Shown here in pieces: positions 1 through 4,805 of a stretch of DNA of 5,543 bases. Position numbers and translations under genes: made by a program. The DNA is from Chloroflexota bacterium (GTDB lineage: Bacteria > Chloroflexota > Limnocylindria > P2-11E): the NCBI GenBank assembly GCA_013695575.1, contig JACDAF010000135.1, positions 1 through 5,543 on the forward strand, in the 5' to 3' direction. Numbering within the stretch: position 1 is the stretch's first letter; the number at the start of each line of letters is the position of its first letter. The notes below the pieces were generated by a model. That model was not told the DNA's origin. It worked only from the letters and a program-made list of their open reading frames with translations, and made no database searches.

Positions 1-158
1 GGGTCTACGGCCGCCGGGGCGACCCCTGCTTGGTCTGCGGGACGCCGATCGAGTCGGCGCTCCAGGGGGAGGATGCCCGGCGCACGTACTGGTGCCCGAG
101 GTGCCAGGGCCACTCGCGTGACCGCGAACTCGTCCGCAGCGGCCGCTCGCACGTATAG
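1..158 (+). CDS. Fpg/Nei-family DNA glycosylase, C-terminal zinc-finger fragment (5' end outside window)
   Basis: Only the last 51 residues are present, read from base 3 to the TAG at 156-158. The fragment opens [16 protein letters not shown] and continues to [10 protein letters not shown], giving a Cys-x2-Cys-x18-Cys-x2-Cys zinc finger (visible residues 9, 12, 31 and 34). This is the C-terminal DNA-binding finger of formamidopyrimidine-DNA glycosylase / endonuclease VIII proteins, which excise oxidised bases in base excision repair. The N-terminal catalytic Pro-Glu and the helix-two-turn-helix domain lie upstream of the window, so Fpg (MutM) and Nei cannot be separated; the [15 protein letters not shown] wording resembles actinobacterial Nei-like members as I remember them. 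The 17 residues after the last Cys form a basic, polar tail. The next gene starts 25 bp downstream on the same strand, so co-transcription is possible. The family call is firm; the subfamily is not. Confidence 0.9.
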   Translation, partial: VYGRRGDPCLVCGTPIESALQGEDARRTYWCPRCQGHSRDRELVRSGRSHV

Positions 159-183
159 GGTTCGATCGCGGCTGAAGGTGCCC

Positions 184-867
184 ATGCTCGCTCGCTGGCT
201 CGTCGTCCTCGCGTCCACCGTTCTCGCGCTCGCGTGCGGATCACCTGTCGCGGCACCGCCGCCGACGCAGACGGCCCCGCCCGCTGCGGCAGCGACCGCG
301 GCGACGGCACGTGCACCCGAGGCAGGGGAGCTTGCCTTCCAGGTGCAGCCCGGATCGAAGGCCGTGGTCCGCGTTCGCGAGCAGCTGGCCAGGCTCCCGG
401 CGCCGGGCGACGCCGTGCTCGAGACGGCCGATGTGAAAGGCTCGTTCGGCCTCCGTCCCGACGGGACGTTCACGCGAGATTCGAAGGTCACCGTCGGTCT
501 CGCCGAGCTTCGCAGCGACAGCGGGAGCCGTGACACCTTCATCAAGGGCCAGACGCTCGAGGTCTCGCGGTTTCCCACCGCGGACTTCATTCCGCAGCGC
601 ACGATCGGTCTTCCGACCCCCCTTCCCGCCAGTGGCGAGTGGACCTTCCAAGTCGCCGGCAAGATGACGATCCACGGCGCGGAGAAGGACGTTACGTTCG
701 ACGTGCGCGCCAAGCGCGCCGGCGGCTCCGTGACCGCTTCCGCGAAGAACGCGCCGGCGTGGAAGTTCGGCGACTTCGGCATGGCGGTCCCGAGCGTGGC
801 GGCCGTCCTCTCGATCGTCGACGAGATCCGCCTGGAGATCGAGCTCGTTGCCGCCGAGGGCAGGTAG
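184..867 (+). CDS. YceI-like domain lipoprotein
   Basis: A 227-residue protein. ATG 184 was chosen over the in-frame ATG at 73 because it follows a GAAGGTG ribosome site and begins a signal peptide, whereas the longer form would overlap the preceding gene by 86 bp. Residues 1-17 are a short hydrophobic leader with one Arg, ending LALAC, a plausible lipobox with Cys18 as the lipidated residue. Residues 19-48 are a Pro/Ala/Thr-rich linker. Residues about 50-224 match the YceI pattern: a DxxGSFGLRPDG strand pair, a GLAELRSDSGSRDTFIKG segment, RFPTADF (130-135), VAGKMTIHGAEKDVTFDV (158-174) and FGDFGM (195-200). YceI proteins are lipocalin-like beta-barrels that bind isoprenoid-type lipids; the ligand here is unknown. 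The inferred location is the outer face of the cell membrane. It lies between a DNA-repair gene and a DUF2277 gene, which gives no functional hint. Confidence 0.88.
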   Translation: MLARWLVVLASTVLALACGSPVAAPPPTQTAPPAAAATAATARAPEAGELAFQVQPGSKAVVRVREQLARLPAPGDAVLETADVKGSFGLRPDGTFTRDSKVTVGLAELRSDSGSRDTFIKGQTLEVSRFPTADFIPQRTIGLPTPLPASGEWTFQVAGKMTIHGAEKDVTFDVRAKRAGGSVTASAKNAPAWKFGDFGMAVPSVAAVLSIVDEIRLEIELVAAEGR

Positions 868-894
868 TCCGCGCCGCTCCACTAGAGTCGCGGT

Positions 895-1119
895 ATGTGC
901 CGCAGCATCAAGCGCTTACGTCAGGGAGACATCGCCGCGTCCGAGGAGGACGTACAGGCGGCCGCCAGGCAGTTCGTCAGGAAGATCAGCGGCTTTGGCG
1001 CCCCGGCGCCGCACAACAGTGTCGCGTTCGAGGCCGCGGTGGACGAGATCGCGGCATCCTCGCGGAGGCTGCTCGGGTCGTTGAAGGTGCGGTCCGCCCG
1101 CGCGCGCGCCGGCAGGTAG
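895..1119 (+). CDS. DUF2277 family protein
   Basis: A 74-residue protein recognised as DUF2277 from its MCRSIKRL start, the central QFVRKISGFGAPAPHNSVAFE stretch (split here only by reading: QFVRKISGF at 26-34, then AFE at 44-46) and VDEIAASSRRLL (49-60). Typical members begin MCRNI and are about 70-90 residues, so this looks full length. The middle should form two or three helices; the end (ARARAGR) is basic and low in complexity. No enzymatic activity is known to me for the family. There is no signal peptide, so it is presumably cytoplasmic. After Met removal the protein would expose an N-terminal Cys. It starts 27 bp after the YceI gene with only a weak ribosome site, consistent with read-through from upstream, and is followed 4 bp after its stop by a GC-rich hairpin. 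Confidence 0.85.
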   Translation: MCRSIKRLRQGDIAASEEDVQAAARQFVRKISGFGAPAPHNSVAFEAAVDEIAASSRRLLGSLKVRSARARAGR

Positions 1120-1122
1120 CGA

Positions 1123-1140
1123 CGGCCGGCGCCCCGGCCG
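1123..1140 (+). terminator. GC-rich hairpin, possible terminator without T-tract
   Basis: A perfect 7-bp stem CGGCCGG / CCGGCCG with a CGCC loop lies 4 bp after the DUF2277 stop. No T-run follows (the next bases are CACAACG), so it is not a canonical intrinsic terminator. Its place at the end of the left gene block and ahead of a new candidate promoter supports a termination or mRNA 3'-end role. Chance GC-rich palindromes are common at this composition. Confidence 0.35.
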
Positions 1141-1161
1141 CACAACGCCCGTGCCTCACTC

Positions 1162-1195
1162 TTGACAACCAAGTACTCTGTAATGCAAAGTTACC
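1162..1195 (+). promoter_or_regulatory. Candidate promoter (-35 box) with overlapping palindromic operator
   Basis: In the 1120-1244 gap, bases about 1160-1195 are clearly less GC-rich than the surroundings. A perfect TTGACA lies at 1162-1167. Just downstream is an imperfect inverted repeat ACTCTG-TAATG-CAAAGT (1175-1191; five of six pairs match), extended outward by AGT on the left and TAC on the right. No good -10 box sits at 16-18 bp; TGTAAT at 1179-1184 is too close to the -35, so the exact promoter is uncertain. The palindrome covers where the -10 should be, which fits a repressor site. The natural candidate binder is the winged-helix regulator encoded at 1811-2119 in the operon this promoter would drive. 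That link is inference. Confidence 0.5.
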
Positions 1196-1244
1196 GCGGA
1201 CACCTGAGTGCGGGGCACGCACCCGTGGGTGATGTGAGGTGAAC

Positions 1245-1814
1245 GTGGACAGAGACATCGCGGCGCAGAGTCTTCGCGGCGTCGCCGTAGCCCGGGCCAA
1301 GGTCCGCTCTGACCTGAGCGGTCTGTGGTTCCCGCTCATCCTCTTCGGGGCCATCACCCTCGGCAGCGTCCCGGCAGTGCTGCTGGCCCCCGGCGAGATC
1401 ATCGGTGCCTACTGGACGGTCCTGGGGATCGTCGGCGGCGTCGCCACCGGCGTCTTCTATCAGCGGCGCGAGCGTTCGCTCGGCGTGAGCGCCGTCGGCT
1501 GGCCCTACATCGCGACCGCCCTCGCGATCATGTGCGGCGCGCTCCTCACCGGCTGGTACGGGGGCCTCATGGTCCTGCCGGCGCTGTCGTTCTTCGGGCC
1601 GGTCGTCGTGGTCGCCCTCGGCTACCTGGTCTTCGCCTGGCTTGAAAGGGCGGTGCCGCTCGCGGCGATGGCGCTCGGCCTGCTGGGCGCGACGGCCGCG
1701 GTGTGGCTCAGCGGGATCGACCCCCGCAGCGCCGGCCTGGTGCTGGCGGTGCTCTATGGAGCGACGTTCGTGGTCACGGGTGTGCTCTACGCCCTGGCAC
1801 GCAAGGACGCGTGA
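1245..1814 (+). CDS. Polytopic membrane protein of unknown function, paired with a winged-helix regulator
   Basis: A protein of about 189 residues. GTG 1245 was chosen because GAGGTGA at 1236-1242 is a strong ribosome site correctly spaced for it; GTG 1239, in the same frame, lies inside that site and would add two residues. After a polar, charged N-terminus of about 27 residues come hydrophobic stretches near residues 28-48, 55-72, 85-102, 107-131, 137-155 and 164-184, giving five or six membrane segments, with the basic loop YQRRERS at about 72-78. No catalytic or transport motif is visible and I do not recognise a named family. The stop codon overlaps the GTG start of the regulator gene (GTGA), implying translational coupling. 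It may sense a membrane signal, or be the target controlled by that regulator. Confidence 0.8.
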   Translation: MDRDIAAQSLRGVAVARAKVRSDLSGLWFPLILFGAITLGSVPAVLLAPGEIIGAYWTVLGIVGGVATGVFYQRRERSLGVSAVGWPYIATALAIMCGALLTGWYGGLMVLPALSFFGPVVVVALGYLVFAWLERAVPLAAMALGLLGATAAVWLSGIDPRSAGLVLAVLYGATFVVTGVLYALARKDA

Positions 1815-2119
1815 CGCACCCGTCGAGCTTGCTCGATGACACGGTCCACCAGCGCGTGCGGCTCGGGATCCTGGCCATCCTGGGCGAGGTGCGGCGCGCC
1901 GACTTCAGCTATCTGCGCGACACGCTCGAGCTGAGCGACGGCAACCTCGCGCGTCACCTCCAGGTGCTCGACGAGGCGGGCCACGTGAGGATCGCCAAGA
2001 CCTTCGAGGGAAAGCGTCCACGCACCTGGGTCTCGGCCACGCCTCAGGGGCGCAGCGCGCTGGAGACGGAGATCAGGTCGCTGCGCGCGCTGATCTCGCG
2101 GCTCGGTCCGACCCCGTGA
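1811..2119 (+). CDS. Winged-helix transcriptional regulator (HTH_34 / ArsR-MarR-like)
   Basis: A 102-residue protein starting at GTG 1811, with AAGGA at 1803-1807 as ribosome site. Upstream in-frame ATGs lie deep inside the membrane-protein gene and were rejected. Residues 13-25 (HQRVRLGILAILG) form the first helix, 31-40 (DFSYLRDTLE) helix 2, 41-57 (LSDGNLARHLQVLDEAG) the turn and recognition helix, and 58-76 (HVRIAKTFEGKRPRTWVSA) the beta-wing. TPQGRSALETEIRSLRALI follows as a dimerisation helix. This is the compact one-domain winged-helix type often found beside small membrane proteins. No metal-binding Cys cluster is present, so metal sensing is unlikely. It is probably a dimeric repressor acting on its own operon, perhaps at the palindrome near 1175-1191. 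The last 47 bp overlap the end of the opposite-strand MFS gene. Confidence 0.85.
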   Translation: MTHPSSLLDDTVHQRVRLGILAILGEVRRADFSYLRDTLELSDGNLARHLQVLDEAGHVRIAKTFEGKRPRTWVSATPQGRSALETEIRSLRALISRLGPTP

Positions 2120-3260
2120 AGTGCTCCTCGCCCCGCATGGCGAAGGTGCCCACGAGCGCGACGACGCTGATCGAGCCGAGGATGAGCCAGGCGGAGGCGA
2201 AGCCCCAGGTCTGGATCGCGTAGCCCATGACGGGAGCCGCGATGAGCGCGCTCACCAGCCCGCCGAGCGCTGTCAGCCCCTGCGCCGCCGCCGGTGAGCG
2301 AGGGAGTGAGGCCGCAGCCGTGTTGAACACCGCCGCGTACGGGATCGCTCCGCCGAATCCCACACCGATGGCGCCGAGCAGCGCGACCGTGAGCGGCCGC
2401 CCCGGCAGTGCCAGCATGACGATGCCCGCGAGCACCACGAATTGCGCGAGGCGCATGACGCCCACGGTGCTGAGGATGCGGCGCGACACGAGATAGCCGC
2501 CGAACGGCCGCGCGAGGACGGCCGTGACGAGGAGCATCGAGCCGAGGATCCCGCCGAGCTCGAGGGCCAGCCCGAACTCGCGGACCAGGAAGATCGTGAT
2601 CCACGCGCCCGCGGCAAGCACCAGGCCGAAGCCCGCCGCATGCTGCGCGAACGTCCACCAGCAGTTGCCGTCGCGCGCCGCGTCGAGCATGTTCCCCGGT
2701 CGGCGGAAGTGGGGGACTTCCGGCACGCGCAGCCACAGCACGACGATCGGGACCATCGCCGCAGCCGTGATGAGGAAGGCGGTGCGCCATCCGGTCGCGG
2801 CGGCGAGCGGCGGCGCGGTCCACAGGGCGATGGCGCTGCCGAGCGGGAATCCGCCGCCGAACAGCCCGGTGCCCACGTGCGCGCGTCCTTCCGGGTAGCT
2901 GAGGCCGACATAGCGCAGGCCACCGAGGAGCCCGAGGCCGGCGCCGACGCCGCTGACAGCACGCGTGGCCAGCAGTACCCAGTAGGTCGGCGCGAGGGCC
3001 ATCCCGACGGTCCCGAGGACCACGAGAACGGCTCCCCAGAGGTTCACCGCTTTCGGCGGGTAGCGGTCGGCGACGTCGCCGAGGACGAGCATCGGTATCG
3101 CTGCCGCGACGTACAGCGCCGTCGCGATGAGGCCGAGCTGGACATCGTCGAGGCCGAGCTCGGCCGCGATGAGCGGCGCCACGGGCGCGTAGCCCGCGTA
3201 GCTCCACCCGACGAGCGTGCTCGTCGCGACGGCGCTCGCGATCAGCGCGGTGCGTGACAT
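2073..3260 (-). CDS. MFS transporter (12-TM type)
   Basis: A 395-residue protein starting at ATG 3260 on the minus strand. A longer in-frame start at 3350 would add 30 polar residues and reach into the divergent gene's ribosome site, so it was rejected; the ribosome site at 3260 is weak. The chain is hydrophobic almost throughout, with about 12 membrane helices. Motif A of the major facilitator superfamily, GDVADRYPPK, lies at residues 61-70 between TM2 and TM3; RAVSGVGAGLGLLGG in TM4 and the GFPLGSAIALW stretch in TM5 are also typical. ARPFGGYLVSRR in the second half is the usual repeat of motif A. The protein should be a cytoplasmic-membrane secondary transporter; the substrate cannot be inferred, and small organic anions or drugs are equally possible. 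It is convergent and overlapping with the winged-helix gene, and divergent from the RHH-like gene. Confidence 0.9.
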   Translation of the reverse strand: MSRTALIASAVATSTLVGWSYAGYAPVAPLIAAELGLDDVQLGLIATALYVAAAIPMLVLGDVADRYPPKAVNLWGAVLVVLGTVGMALAPTYWVLLATRAVSGVGAGLGLLGGLRYVGLSYPEGRAHVGTGLFGGGFPLGSAIALWTAPPLAAATGWRTAFLITAAAMVPIVVLWLRVPEVPHFRRPGNMLDAARDGNCWWTFAQHAAGFGLVLAAGAWITIFLVREFGLALELGGILGSMLLVTAVLARPFGGYLVSRRILSTVGVMRLAQFVVLAGIVMLALPGRPLTVALLGAIGVGFGGAIPYAAVFNTAAASLPRSPAAAQGLTALGGLVSALIAAPVMGYAIQTWGFASAWLILGSISVVALVGTFAMRGEEHFTGSDRAARSARAAT

Positions 3261-3293
3261 CGGGCAAGGCTGGCAGACGCGGTGCAGCGGCGC

Positions 3294-3323
3294 TTGCCTG
3301 GCACTCCAATCGTGTGGTGTAAT
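3294..3323 (+). promoter_or_regulatory. Candidate promoter for the RHH-like protein/protease pair
   Basis: TTGCCT at 3294-3299 (4 of 6 to TTGACA) lies 18 bp from TGTAAT at 3318-3323 (5 of 6 to TATAAT). A TG at 3315-3316 gives an extended -10 (TGGTGTAAT). Transcription would begin near 3330, leaving a short leader before the GTG at 3363. The match is by eye. Confidence 0.45.
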
Positions 3324-3339
3324 CGTAGCAACGGTGTAA
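3316..3339. repeat. Direct repeat GGTGTAA x2, possible operator
   Basis: Two copies of GGTGTAA, at 3316-3322 and 3333-3339, are 17 bp apart start to start in the 102-bp divergent intergenic region. The first overlaps the candidate -10 box of the + strand promoter, and both lie within the candidate minus-strand promoter region. Ribbon-helix-helix regulators often bind tandem short repeats, and an RHH-like gene starts 24 bp downstream, so auto-control is conceivable. Two 7-mers could also be chance. Confidence 0.3.
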
Positions 3340-3350
3340 GAACCACCCAA
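3322..3350 (-). promoter_or_regulatory. Weak candidate promoter for the MFS transporter gene
   Basis: Read on the minus strand, TTGGGT (3350-3345) is 17 bp from TACGAT (3327-3322), 3 of 6 and 4 of 6 to the sigma70-type consensus. It would overlap the + strand promoter, so the two genes could compete or share control. It is listed mainly because the MFS gene needs a promoter in this short gap. Confidence 0.22.
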
Positions 3351-3351
3351 C

Positions 3352-3358
3352 AGGAGGG
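3352..3358 (+). promoter_or_regulatory. Strong ribosome binding site fixing a GTG start
   Basis: AGGAGGG lies 4 bp before GTG 3363. It is the best Shine-Dalgarno match in the window and sets the start of the RHH-like gene at 3363 rather than at the in-frame ATG 3282, which would lie upstream of the candidate promoter's start point. Confidence 0.7.
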
Positions 3359-3362
3359 CGAC

Positions 3363-3866
3363 GTGGAGCCATCAGAGATCAAGGGCTGGATCGCAGGGCG
3401 AGTCTCCGAGGACTGGTACGAGGGTTCTCCCGACGTGCTCGTCGACCGGGACGAGATCGTCGTCGTGGGCAACCTCCCTGACATCGCCGAGCAGGACGGC
3501 GTGGACCTCGGGGCTGCGCGCGCGGGGCGCGTCAAGCAGCACCGTGAGGCCACGCGGGAAGCGCGCGTGCGGATCGCTCAGGAGGCCGAGCGCCGCTTCG
3601 GCCGTCACATCTCGTGGGGCGCACGCATCGGCGACCATGCCGAGCTCTTCACCCATCTCTCGATCCCGGTCATGACGCGGCTCCGCATCAACGAGCGCCA
3701 GCTGCTGGATTCGCTCGTCGATGCGGGGGTCGCGCGCAGCCGCAGCCACGCGCTCGCGTGGTGCGTGCGGCTGGTCGCGGACCACCAGGGCGACTGGGTC
3801 CGCGACCTGCGCGAGGCCATGGAGCGCGTCGAACAGGTGCGCGGACAGGGGCCGAAGCTGAATTGA
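3363..3866 (+). CDS. Conserved-looking protein with RHH-like C-terminal segment, unknown function
   Basis: A 167-residue protein from GTG 3363. Residues 1-40 hold short strands and turns (WIAGRVSEDWYEGSPDVLVD, then EIVVVGNLP at 31-39). Residues 50-80 are a charged, Arg-rich helix running into EAERRFGRHISWGARIG (74-90). Residues 103-140 read as a ribbon-helix-helix unit: strand VMTRLRI, helix NERQLLDSLVDAG, turn VARSRS and helix HALAWCVRLVADH. An acidic/basic helix ends the protein (DWVRDLREAMERVEQVR). I recall similar uncharacterised proteins in high-GC bacteria but cannot name the family. RHH proteins usually bind DNA as dimers; the long N-terminal region is not part of the standard fold and may sense a ligand or bind a partner. 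There is no export signal. Its stop TGA overlaps the TTG start of the protease gene, so the two are probably made together. Confidence 0.75.
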   Translation: MEPSEIKGWIAGRVSEDWYEGSPDVLVDRDEIVVVGNLPDIAEQDGVDLGAARAGRVKQHREATREARVRIAQEAERRFGRHISWGARIGDHAELFTHLSIPVMTRLRINERQLLDSLVDAGVARSRSHALAWCVRLVADHQGDWVRDLREAMERVEQVRGQGPKLN

Positions 3867-4801
3867 GCGCCGAAGTCACCGCCTCCGCGGGGCGCGCGGC
3901 CGACGTCCTCGATGCGTTCTCGCACGCGGTCACGACGGTCGTCGACCGCGTCGCCCCGGCCGTCGTGCACGTCAGCAACGGGCGCGCTGGCGCCAGCGGC
4001 TTCGTCATCGCGCCGGATGGGTGGATCCTGACGAACGCTCACGTCGTGGAGCGTTCATCAAGCGTCGAGATCTCGTTCCGCGATGGCACGACGTCTCGCG
4101 GCTCCGTCGAGGGGCGCGATGCCGCGACCGATCTCGCCATCGTGCGGGTGCCGGGCTCCTCTCAAGCGGCGGAGCTCGGCGACTCCGACGCCCTGCGCGT
4201 CGGGCAGCTCGTCATCGCGATCGGTGACCCGCTCGGCTTCCAGTCCACCGTCACGACAGGCGTCGTGAGCGCGCTCGGACGCTCGCTGCGCGGGCGCGAC
4301 GGGCGGCTGATCGAGAACGTCATCCAGACCGACGCCGCGCTCAACCCTGGCAACTCGGGCGGACCGCTCGTCGACACCACCGGACGGGTCGTGGGCGTGA
4401 ACACGGCGATCATCGCGAACGCGCAGGGGATCTGTTTCGCGGTACCGAGCGCGACCGCGAAGCTCGTTGCCGCGGCGCTCATCCGCGACGGTCGCGTGCG
4501 TCGCGCCTACATCGGGCTCTCGGGCGTGCCGACGCCGATCGGCCGGCCGCTCGCGGCCGCGCTCGGTATCGCGGCGTCGGCCGGGATCCGCGTGCTCGAC
4601 GTCGCGGCGGGCTCGCCCGCCGACGGTGCCGGCCTGCTCGCCGGGGACATCATCGCGTTCGTGAACGGCACGGCGGTGCCGACGCTCTCCGCTCTCCAGC
4701 GGGTCCTGAGCGCGGAGCGCATCTTCCGGCGCACGCCCATCGTCGCGATCCGGCGCGGCGAGCGGCTCGAGCTGTCGGTCATCCCCCAGGAGGCGCGCTA
4801 G
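3863..4801 (+). CDS. S1C serine protease with PDZ domain (HtrA/DegP-like), no visible signal peptide
   Basis: A 312-residue protein from TTG 3863, which overlaps the preceding stop (TTGA). Further upstream the frame lies inside the RHH-like gene. The trypsin-like domain covers about residues 18-205: GFVIAPDGWILTNAHVV carries catalytic His60, ATDLAIVRV carries Asp90, and NPGNSGGPLV carries Ser165, so the triad is intact. GDPLGFQSTVTTGVVSA (121-137) is also typical of the family. One PDZ domain follows at about 215-305, starting at AYIGLSG, with GSPADGAGLLAGDIIAFVNG at 250-269. HtrA proteases degrade or refold damaged proteins and are usually periplasmic or membrane-anchored. Here the first 17 residues (LSAEVTASAGRAADVLD) are neither hydrophobic nor anchor-like, so the enzyme looks cytoplasmic unless the true start differs. 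One PDZ resembles DegS/HtrA rather than two-PDZ DegP. Co-translation with the RHH-like protein suggests a shared task, not yet known. Confidence 0.92.
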   Translation: MSAEVTASAGRAADVLDAFSHAVTTVVDRVAPAVVHVSNGRAGASGFVIAPDGWILTNAHVVERSSSVEISFRDGTTSRGSVEGRDAATDLAIVRVPGSSQAAELGDSDALRVGQLVIAIGDPLGFQSTVTTGVVSALGRSLRGRDGRLIENVIQTDAALNPGNSGGPLVDTTGRVVGVNTAIIANAQGICFAVPSATAKLVAAALIRDGRVRRAYIGLSGVPTPIGRPLAAALGIAASAGIRVLDVAAGSPADGAGLLAGDIIAFVNGTAVPTLSALQRVLSAERIFRRTPIVAIRRGERLELSVIPQEAR

Positions 4802-4805
4802 CCGG

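Noticed and set aside
73..183. N-terminal extension of the YceI protein to ATG 73
   Set aside because: It would overlap the glycosylase gene by 86 bp and bury the signal peptide; ATG 184 has a ribosome site and leader.
241..882. 213-codon minus strand frame opposite the YceI gene
   Set aside because: No domain or leader, while the + strand frame is a recognisable lipoprotein.
1099..1109. Alternating CG run (possible Z-DNA)
   Set aside because: Only 11 bp, inside codons for the Arg/Ala tail of the DUF2277 protein; expected at this base composition.
2442..3257. 271-codon + strand open frame opposite the MFS transporter
   Set aside because: Its product is a charged Arg/Glu/Asp/Ala-rich string with no domain; it is the antisense shadow of a GC-rich membrane-protein gene.
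3261..3350. 30-residue N-terminal extension of the MFS transporter
   Set aside because: Polar, non-conserved-looking sequence that would use up nearly the whole divergent promoter region.
2044..3372. 442-codon minus strand frame overlapping the MFS gene
   Set aside because: Arg/Pro/His-rich product without membrane helices; the alternative frame carries motif A and about 12 helices, so this one is a shadow.
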